Positions 58,128-64,000 of a stretch of DNA of 64,000 bases are shown piece after piece. The position numbers and the translations under genes are program-made. Location of the stretch: contig NZ_JACMYG010000023.1 of the NCBI RefSeq assembly GCF_014236655.1, positions 36,711 through 100,710 on the forward strand, written 5' to 3'. Source of the DNA: Pseudomonas kielensis (GTDB lineage Bacteria; Pseudomonadota; Gammaproteobacteria; Pseudomonadales; Pseudomonadaceae). A model generated the notes under the pieces. That model was not told the DNA's origin. It did not search any database and was given only the letters and a program-made list of their open reading frames with translations. Numbering within the stretch: the first letter of the stretch is position 1; each line of letters opens with the position of its first letter.

Positions 58128-59966
58128 ATGAGCAGCACGCACCACGACACGATTACCTGGAGCATGATGCTCCGTAAGTTGCCGTCGATCATCAAAGCCC
58201 TGCCCCGGGTGGCCAAGGGCCTCAAGCTGGCCAATGTCAAACAGCCGGACCAGCCTTGTGGCCTGGCGTTCACCTTCGAACAGGCGACAGTTCGTAACCC
58301 TGATGGCCCCGCCTTGCTGCACGGCAGCGTGTCGTTGACTTATGCACAGGTCAACCAGTGGGCCAACCGTATCGCTCATCACCTGTTGGCCCAGGGCATC
58401 GGCAAGGGCGACGTGGTCGGGGTGTTCATCGAGAACCGTCCGGAACTGCTGGTGACGGTGCTGGCGGTGGCCAAGGTCGGCGCCATCAGCGCCATGCTCA
58501 ATACTTCGCAAACCCAGCAAGCGCTGTTGCACAGTGTCAACCTGGTGAAGCCGGCGGCCATCGTCGTCGGCGGGGAGTTGGTCCAGGCCTATTCAGCGAT
58601 TCGCCAGCAGGTGGCCATCGACGAAACCCGCACCTGGTGGGTGGCCGACCAGGATTGCTCGCGGCAAAGCGGTGAGGCGCCAGAGGGCTTGCGCAACCTG
58701 ATGGCCGAGTGTGTCGATTGCGCCAGTGACAACCCGCCCAGCAGCCAGCAGGTGTTTCTCGACGACCCGTGCTTTTACATCTATACCTCCGGCACCACGG
58801 GGTTGCCGAAGGCCGGGGTCTTCAAGCACGGGCGCTGGATGCGCAGCAGCGCCAGCTTCGGCATGATCGCCCTGGATATGAGCCCGGACGACGTCGTCTA
58901 TTGCACCTTGCCGCTGTACCACGCCACGGGGCTGTGTGTGTGCTGGGGCTCAGCCATCTGCGGTGCCTCGGGGTTCGCCATCAGACGCAAGTTCAGCGCC
59001 AGCCAGTTCTGGAACGATGTGCGCAAGTACCAGGCCACGACCATCGGTTACGTGGGCGAGTTGTGCCGCTACCTGATCGACCAGCCGCCGGCCACCAACG
59101 ACCGGGATCAAGCGGTCGTGAAGATGATTGGCAACGGTTTGCGTCCCGGCGTGTGGAGCGAGTTCAAGGAGCGTTTTGCGGTCAACCATATCTGTGAGCT
59201 GTACGCCGCCAGTGACGGCAACATAGGTTTCAGCAACATCCTCAACTTCGACAACACCATCGGTTTTTCGTTGATGTCCTGGGAACTGGTCGAGTACGCC
59301 CATGACAGTGGAGCGCCGCTACGCAACAGCGCCGGCTTCATGCAGAAAGTCGGCAAGGGCCGGCAAGGCCTGTTACTGGCGAAGATCGACGACAAGGCAC
59401 CGCTGGACGGCTACACCGACCCGCAAAAGACCGAAAAAGTGGTGCTGCACGATGTGTTCGAAAAGGGTGACCGTTACTTCAATACCGGTGACTTGCTGCG
59501 CAATATCGGTTTTGGTCACGCCCAGTTCGTTGATCGGCTGGGCGACACCTATCGCTGGAAGGGCGAGAACGTCTCCACCACCGAGGTCGAGAACATCCTG
59601 CTGCAGCACCCGCATATCGCCGAGGCGGTGGCCTATGGCGTGGAGATCAGCAACACCAACGGGCGTGCCGGCATGGCGGCGATCACCCCGGCCGAATCCC
59701 TGGCGACCCTGGATTTCACTGAGCTGCTGAGTTTTGCCCGCGAGCAGATGCCGGCCTATGCGGTGCCGCTGTTCCTGCGGGTGAAAGTCAAAATGGAAAC
59801 CACCGGGACCTTCAAGTACCAGAAGACCCGCCTCAAGGACGAAGCCTTCGACCCCGGCAAGACCGGCGACGATCCGATCTACGCCTGGCTGCCGGGTTCC
59901 GACACCTACGTGCAGATCACCGAGCAGGTACTGGCGGATATCCACGGCGGCAAGTTCCGTTATTGA
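58128..59966 (+). CDS. Long-chain acyl-CoA synthetase (FATP/FadD6-like)
   Basis: The 612-residue adenylate-forming enzyme has the AMP motif YTSGTTGLPK (starting Tyr219), LPLYHATG, the YNTGD-like motif YFNTGDLL and DRLGDTYRWKGENVSTTEVE near the C-terminus. The last motif and the IENRPELLVTVLAVAKVGAISAMLNT region are those of the very-long-chain/FATP group. It activates fatty acids to CoA esters at the membrane. It is a single gene, divergent from DUF3509. Confidence 0.9.
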   Translation: MSSTHHDTITWSMMLRKLPSIIKALPRVAKGLKLANVKQPDQPCGLAFTFEQATVRNPDGPALLHGSVSLTYAQVNQWANRIAHHLLAQGIGKGDVVGVFIENRPELLVTVLAVAKVGAISAMLNTSQTQQALLHSVNLVKPAAIVVGGELVQAYSAIRQQVAIDETRTWWVADQDCSRQSGEAPEGLRNLMAECVDCASDNPPSSQQVFLDDPCFYIYTSGTTGLPKAGVFKHGRWMRSSASFGMIALDMSPDDVVYCTLPLYHATGLCVCWGSAICGASGFAIRRKFSASQFWNDVRKYQATTIGYVGELCRYLIDQPPATNDRDQAVVKMIGNGLRPGVWSEFKERFAVNHICELYAASDGNIGFSNILNFDNTIGFSLMSWELVEYAHDSGAPLRNSAGFMQKVGKGRQGLLLAKIDDKAPLDGYTDPQKTEKVVLHDVFEKGDRYFNTGDLLRNIGFGHAQFVDRLGDTYRWKGENVSTTEVENILLQHPHIAEAVAYGVEISNTNGRAGMAAITPAESLATLDFTELLSFAREQMPAYAVPLFLRVKVKMETTGTFKYQKTRLKDEAFDPGKTGDDPIYAWLPGSDTYVQITEQVLADIHGGKFRY

Positions 59967-60063
59967 TTGTGGCTATGGTGGCGTGAGAGAAAAAAGGGGT
60001 GACAGGGGGCAGGCCGCTTGCGGACACTAGCGGCTTATCGATTGACCGAATGTGGAGTCACCA

Positions 60064-60582
60064 ATGTCAGACCAACCCCGCCAGATGACCCCGGAAGAAG
60101 CCGCGGACTTTGCCGAGCAGGTTTTCAACAAGGCCCGTGAAGGCGATGCAGCCATGCTCGCGGCGCTGTTGAGCAAGGGCTTGCCGCCGAATCTGCGCAA
60201 TCACAAGGGCGATACCCTGTTGATGCTGGCGGCTTACCACGGGCATGTCGATGCGGTGAAAGTGCTGCTGGAGCATAAGGCCGATCCGCAGATTCGCAAC
60301 GACAACGGCCAAAGCCCGATTGCCGGGGCGGCGTTCAAGGGTGACCTGGCGGTGGTGACGGCACTGGTCGACGGCGGGGCGCAGATCGAAGGTTCGTCCT
60401 TTGATGGCCGGACCGCGTTGATGATGGCCGCGATGTTCAACCGCACAGCCATCGTCGACTACCTGATTGGCAAGGGCGCCGATCCCAAGGCCAAGGACGC
60501 CAATGGCATCACCGCGCTGGACGCGGCCAAGACCATGGGCGCGGCGGATACTACGGCGCAGTTGGAGAAGATCCTCGCTTGA
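60064..60582 (+). CDS. Ankyrin-repeat protein
   Basis: The 172-residue protein has four ankyrin repeats from about residue 20, seen as GDTLLMLAAYHGHVDAVKVLLEHKADP, GQSPIAGAAFKGDLAVVTALVDGGA and GRTALMMAAMFNRTAIVDYLIGKGADP (read in parts). No signal peptide. The ATG at 60064 follows GGAG by about six bases; a GTG at 60052 is less likely. Ankyrin repeats bind proteins; in Pseudomonas a periplasmic one supports catalase, but no catalase gene is adjacent here. Confidence 0.88.
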   Translation: MSDQPRQMTPEEAADFAEQVFNKAREGDAAMLAALLSKGLPPNLRNHKGDTLLMLAAYHGHVDAVKVLLEHKADPQIRNDNGQSPIAGAAFKGDLAVVTALVDGGAQIEGSSFDGRTALMMAAMFNRTAIVDYLIGKGADPKAKDANGITALDAAKTMGAADTTAQLEKILA

Positions 60583-60673
60583 TAACGGGGTGGGGTCGCA
60601 AGCTTCGCTGAATAATTACCGGTAAATACGCTATCCTTCGCGGCCGAAAATCTCCCTCGCTACAGGATCTGCC

Positions 60674-61204
60674 ATGAAAGCCGCACTCATCGAACTCATC
60701 AGTAAAATCAGCTCCGGCTGCATGAGCGACGCGCAAATCGTGCAGATCGCCGATGAGGCGGCGCAGGCGTACGCCGACCCCGAGGCCTTCCTGGCGGCCA
60801 ACCCGGACATCAACTACGACGACACGTTCCCGATTGCGTTGGGTGAGTGGGTGGTGGTCGGCAGCCTGCCGGACACCGTGCTGTTCCAGGCCGACACTTA
60901 CATGGACCTGTTCGAGCAGATCGTTGCCTCGTTCGGCCCCGGCGTGGCGTTCAACATCAAGCCCAAGCAACTGGCCAAGACCGAGGCGCTGACCGCGCTC
61001 AACCGGATCCAGATCCAGATGGGCAGCATGAACCCGGAGAACGGCGGTTACACGCTGCTCAACTTCAGCCAATTGCTCGACGATGAGATCCAGCTCGTGC
61101 TGGTGTACGGCAACGACGTGGCGCGGGTCCTGGAGTTGTGTGCCGAGGTCGGGATCAATGCGGCGCCGTCCCTGGAAGCACTGAAGGTAGCCGTGCACGT
61201 CTAA
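60674..61204 (+). CDS. Conserved hypothetical protein, 176 residues
   Basis: I do not recognise this acidic, soluble-looking protein. It has no signal peptide or membrane segment. Readable features are FPIALGEWVVVGSLPDTVLFQADTYMDLFEQIVASFGPG (read in parts) and a final segment VLELCAEVGINAAPSLEALKV. It stands alone, 91 bases after the ankyrin gene. Gene-like codon use and a consistent fold pattern support it. Confidence 0.7.
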   Translation: MKAALIELISKISSGCMSDAQIVQIADEAAQAYADPEAFLAANPDINYDDTFPIALGEWVVVGSLPDTVLFQADTYMDLFEQIVASFGPGVAFNIKPKQLAKTEALTALNRIQIQMGSMNPENGGYTLLNFSQLLDDEIQLVLVYGNDVARVLELCAEVGINAAPSLEALKVAVHV

Positions 61205-61280
61205 CTCGCAGCAATAAAACGGAACCCTCCCGGGAGCCGGCTATCCTAAGGGGGGAATGCCTTCTATTGGGAGCAACACC

Positions 61281-61472
61281 ATGGGTTCCACCTTTAACGG
61301 CCTGGTTGGCCTGATTATCCTGGCGCTGGATATCTGGGCGATCATCAACGTGCTCAAGAGCGGCGCGCAAACCGGGATGAAAATCGTCTGGATACTGCTG
61401 ATCCTGCTGCTGCCGGTACTGGGCCTGATCATCTGGGCCATCGCCGGCCCCCGGGGCAACGTGCGCCTATAG
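61281..61472 (+). CDS. Small PLDc_N-type membrane protein
   Basis: The 63-residue protein has two hydrophobic helices (LVGLIILALDIWAIINVL and IVWILLILLLPVLGLIIWAI) and ends GPRGNVRL. This matches the phospholipase D/cardiolipin synthase N-terminal helical hairpin domain standing alone. The function is unknown. The ATG at 61281 has GGGAG about eight bases upstream. Confidence 0.8.
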   Translation: MGSTFNGLVGLIILALDIWAIINVLKSGAQTGMKIVWILLILLLPVLGLIIWAIAGPRGNVRL

Positions 61473-61554
61473 CCCCCCTCAACGACCGTAGCAACTGTCG
61501 AGCAGCGCGAGGCGGCGTCAACGGCCGCAGGACGTTCATTCAACTTGGCACTAC

Positions 61555-61587
61555 CGCCGAAGGCTGCGCAACCCAACGCAGCCTTCG
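61555..61587. repeat. Inverted repeat in the 61.5-61.9 kb intergenic region
   Basis: GCCGAAGGCTGCG and CGCAGCCTTCGGC form a 13-pair stem around seven bases. Similar GCCGAAGGCTGCG units are common Pseudomonas intergenic repeats. The remaining 400-base gap (61473-61872) becomes AT-richer towards the LTA-synthase-like gene and holds no supported gene. Confidence 0.65.
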
Positions 61588-61872
61588 GCAGCGGCTGCAG
61601 GACCAGGTTAGCTCGTAGTACCTATTTTGTGTTTCCAGATATGCTTTGCACGAAATTTTCACAACCGCTCCAAGACAATTCGCCCGCTTGATTTTCATCC
61701 CCGGCTCTCGTCCCGCCTGTGCTTGCGAGTAATCAATGGCAATGCCGTGGGTGATCGTGCAACATTTGTGCTCCGCGCAGGGTCCCGGCCATTTTCCGCA
61801 AGGCATGGCAATAAGAAGACCTGGGCGCCGCTACTTCTTGTAACTTCAACTTCCAATGGGTCCTAAAACGAC

Positions 61873-63966
61873 ATGGCAAACACGGACGCCCTGAATCAGC
61901 AGCGAGCTTCGAATCGCTTGCTGCAACCGACCGTCAAATCCCATCTGGCGTACACGCTACTCTGCGCCCTGGTCATGATGGTGATGCTCTCCCTGCTGCG
62001 CCTGGCGTTGCTGGTGTACAACCGGGAGATGATTCTTGACACACCGGCTTCGACGTTCCTCGAAGCTTTCGCCAATGGCCTGCGTTTCGACCTGCGTCTG
62101 GTGATCTACCTCAGCATCCCGCTGTTGCTGTCGCTGTTCAGCGTACGGGCGATGGCGGCCCGTGGCCTGTTCCGGTTGTGGCTGACGGTGGTCTCGAGCA
62201 TCGCGCTGTTCCTCGGCCTGATGGAGATGGACTTCTACCGCGAGTTCCACCAGCGCCTCAACGGCCTGGTCTTCCAGTACGTGAAGGAAGACCCGAAGAC
62301 CGTGATGAGCATGCTCTGGTACGGGTTCCCGGTGGTGCGCTACCTGCTGGCGTGGGTTGTCGGCACCTGGCTGCTGAGCCTGGCGTTCAAGGGTGCTGAC
62401 CGTGCCACCCGTCCGCGCGGCCCGTTCAGCGGCGGCAACGTCGGCACCCGTCAGGTGGCGCCGTGGTACACCCGCACCGCGGTGTTCATGGTCTGCCTGC
62501 TGATCTGTGTCGCGGCGGCCCGTGGCACTCTGCGTCAGGGCCCGCCAATGCGCTGGGGCGACGTGTACACCACCGACTCCAACTTCGCCAACCAGTTGGG
62601 CCTCAACGGCACCCTGCAACTGGTCGCCGCGGCGAAAAGCCGTATGTCCGAAGACCGTGACAACATCTGGAAAGCCACCCTGCCGCAGCCTGAGGCGCAG
62701 CAGATCGTGCGCGACATGCTGGTAATGCCGGACGAGAAGCTGGTGGATGCCGACAGCGCTGCCGTGCGCCGGGATTTCCTGCCGCCTGCCGACAAGACCC
62801 TGCCGATCAAGAACGTCGTCGTGATCCTGATGGAAAGCATGGCCGGTCACTCGGTCGGTGCGCTGGGCGCGCCGGGCAACATCACGCCGTACCTGGACAA
62901 ACTGTCCCAGGAAGGCCTGCTGTTCGACCGCTTCTTCTCCAACGGCACCCACACCCACCAAGGCATGTTCGCCACCATGGCGTGCTTCCCCAACCTGCCG
63001 GGCTTCGAATACCTGATGCAGACCCCGGAAGGCAGCCACAAGCTGTCGGGCCTGCCGCAGTTGCTCAGTGCGCGCAAGTTCGATGACGTGTATGTCTACA
63101 ACGGTGACTTTGCCTGGGATAACCAGTCGGGCTTCTTCAGCAACCAGGGCATGACCAACTTTGTCGGCCGCAACGACTTCGTCAACCCAGTGTTCTCCGA
63201 CCCGACCTGGGGCGTGTCCGACCAGGACATGTTCGACCGTGGCCTGGTGGAGCTCAAGGCGCGTGAAAACGGCAAGCCGTTCTATGCCTTGCTGCAAACC
63301 CTGTCCAACCACACCCCGTACGCCTTGCCGACCCCGTTGCCGGTGGAGCCGGTCACCGGTCGTGGCAGCCTCAACGAACACTTGACCGCCATGCGCTACT
63401 CCGACTGGGCGCTGGGGCAGTTCTTCGAGAAGGCCCGCAAGGAGCCGTACTTCAAGGAAACCCTGTTTGTCATCGTTGGCGACCATGGATTTGGCAACGA
63501 GCGCCAGATCACCGAAATGGACCTGGGCCGCTTCAACGTGCCGATGCTGATGATCGCGCCAGGTATCCAGGAGAAGTTCGGTACCCTGAACCACACCGTG
63601 GGGACTCAGGTCGACATCGTGCCGACCATCATGGGTCGCCTGGGTGGCGAAGTGCGTCACCAGTGCTGGGGGCGTGACCTGCTCAACCTGCCGCAGGGCG
63701 ACACCGGCTTCGGTGTGATCAAACCTTCGGGTAGCGAGCAGACCACGGCGATCATCACCCAGGACCAGATCCTGGTGTTGCCGAAGGAGAAGGACATGGC
63801 GCCGAAAATGTACCAGTACCAACTGGGCGCCAATCCACGTGCCGAGATCGTGCCGGATGCCCCGGGCACCGCCGAGATGAAGCAGAAACTGGAAGCCTTC
63901 CTGCAGACGGCAACCAAAAGCCTGATCGATAACACCGCTGGTGTGGTCGACGGCACGCCGGAATAA
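61873..63966 (+). CDS. LTA synthase-family phosphoglycerol transferase
   Basis: The 697-residue protein has about five N-terminal transmembrane helices (to about residue 220) and a large periplasmic sulfatase-fold domain. The domain shows Glu in VVVILMESMAG, Thr in FSNGTHTHQGMFATMACFPNLPG (Thr359 or Thr361 as nucleophile), TLSNHTPYALP and VGDHGFGNE as metal ligands. These are features of the LtaS/OpgB group, which moves phosphoglycerol from phosphatidylglycerol to a glycan or lipid acceptor. In Gram-negative bacteria the acceptor is often periplasmic glucan; here it is unknown. No clear ribosome site precedes the ATG. Confidence 0.87.
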   Translation: MANTDALNQQRASNRLLQPTVKSHLAYTLLCALVMMVMLSLLRLALLVYNREMILDTPASTFLEAFANGLRFDLRLVIYLSIPLLLSLFSVRAMAARGLFRLWLTVVSSIALFLGLMEMDFYREFHQRLNGLVFQYVKEDPKTVMSMLWYGFPVVRYLLAWVVGTWLLSLAFKGADRATRPRGPFSGGNVGTRQVAPWYTRTAVFMVCLLICVAAARGTLRQGPPMRWGDVYTTDSNFANQLGLNGTLQLVAAAKSRMSEDRDNIWKATLPQPEAQQIVRDMLVMPDEKLVDADSAAVRRDFLPPADKTLPIKNVVVILMESMAGHSVGALGAPGNITPYLDKLSQEGLLFDRFFSNGTHTHQGMFATMACFPNLPGFEYLMQTPEGSHKLSGLPQLLSARKFDDVYVYNGDFAWDNQSGFFSNQGMTNFVGRNDFVNPVFSDPTWGVSDQDMFDRGLVELKARENGKPFYALLQTLSNHTPYALPTPLPVEPVTGRGSLNEHLTAMRYSDWALGQFFEKARKEPYFKETLFVIVGDHGFGNERQITEMDLGRFNVPMLMIAPGIQEKFGTLNHTVGTQVDIVPTIMGRLGGEVRHQCWGRDLLNLPQGDTGFGVIKPSGSEQTTAIITQDQILVLPKEKDMAPKMYQYQLGANPRAEIVPDAPGTAEMKQKLEAFLQTATKSLIDNTAGVVDGTPE

Positions 63967-63979
63967 CACCTGGCGCAAT

Positions 63980-64000
63980 AAAAAAGAGGCCCGTTCGGGC
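63980..64000 (+). terminator. Start of a terminator cut by the window end
   Basis: An A-run followed by GAGGCCCGTTCGGGC is the left arm and loop of a hairpin whose end lies outside the window. Confidence 0.6.

Noticed and set aside
1..64000. Prophage, CRISPR array, intact IS element or a named defence system
   Set aside because: No phage structural genes, no regularly spaced repeats, no transposase and no nuclease/helicase defence cassette were found on either strand.

Overview
This window looks like a chromosomal segment of a Pseudomonas, most likely from the P. fluorescens species complex. The reasons are high GC content, many conserved Pseudomonas neighbours (rdgC, prc/algO-type protease, apeB, minCDE, folE, prmB, aroC), a DUF3509 gene, and REP hairpins of the fluorescens type between genes. 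It is mostly core genome. I see no prophage, CRISPR array, intact insertion sequence or replication origin.

Region 1 (1-12 kb): the tail of a cupin protein, a TehA/SLAC1-type transporter, an LplT-like MFS/PlsC fusion, a guanidinium exporter (Gdx/SugE) behind a guanidine-II riboswitch, a BASS-family transporter, rdgC and a duplicated tRNA-Val/tRNA-Asp pair. A pentaheme cytochrome gene interrupted by an in-frame TAG follows. It faces a two-gene heme cassette: a RoxA-like diheme protein and a catalase-like protein.

Region 2 (12-24.9 kb): a lipoprotein FKBP isomerase, a small YkvA/XRE/unknown/SEL1 group preceded by two inverted perfect DnaA boxes, the Prc protease, a quinone reductase and a HAD phosphatase. 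Next is an ABC uptake operon that also encodes a cytoplasmic alkaline-phosphatase-superfamily enzyme. A divergent GntR/UTRA regulator and TGGTCTAG-type operator sites suggest uptake and hydrolysis of a phosphonate or organophosphate.

Region 3 (24.9-35 kb): an MscM/YbiO-type channel, a small membrane protein, apeB, a glycosyltransferase-like gene, rluA, the minCDE operon, a lipid A acyltransferase and a patatin.

Region 4 (35-46.2 kb): a complete urate-to-glyoxylate pathway: puuD, uraH, uraD, puuE, alc and allA. Two purine permeases (a xanthine/urate-type NCS2 and an AzgA type) and two tandem OmpK/Tsx-type outer-membrane channels accompany it. Three near-identical TTGTATACAA palindromes lie upstream of puuE, uraH and the AzgA permease, and one OmpK gene has a good sigma-54 promoter match. 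Together these point to a nitrogen-responsive purine regulon.

Region 5 (46.3-64 kb): a MarR regulator divergent from an aminotransferase, with paired operators; then folE, an Smr nuclease, an isochorismatase-like protein with Ser at the usual Cys position, prmB, aroC, an MFS transporter and an acireductone-dioxygenase-like protein that lacks three of four canonical metal ligands. The remainder is a HTH-only LuxR protein, DUF3509, a long-chain acyl-CoA synthetase, an ankyrin protein, small membrane proteins and an LTA-synthase-type phosphoglycerol transferase.

All assignments come from reading the sequence and from memory of protein families; no database search was run.
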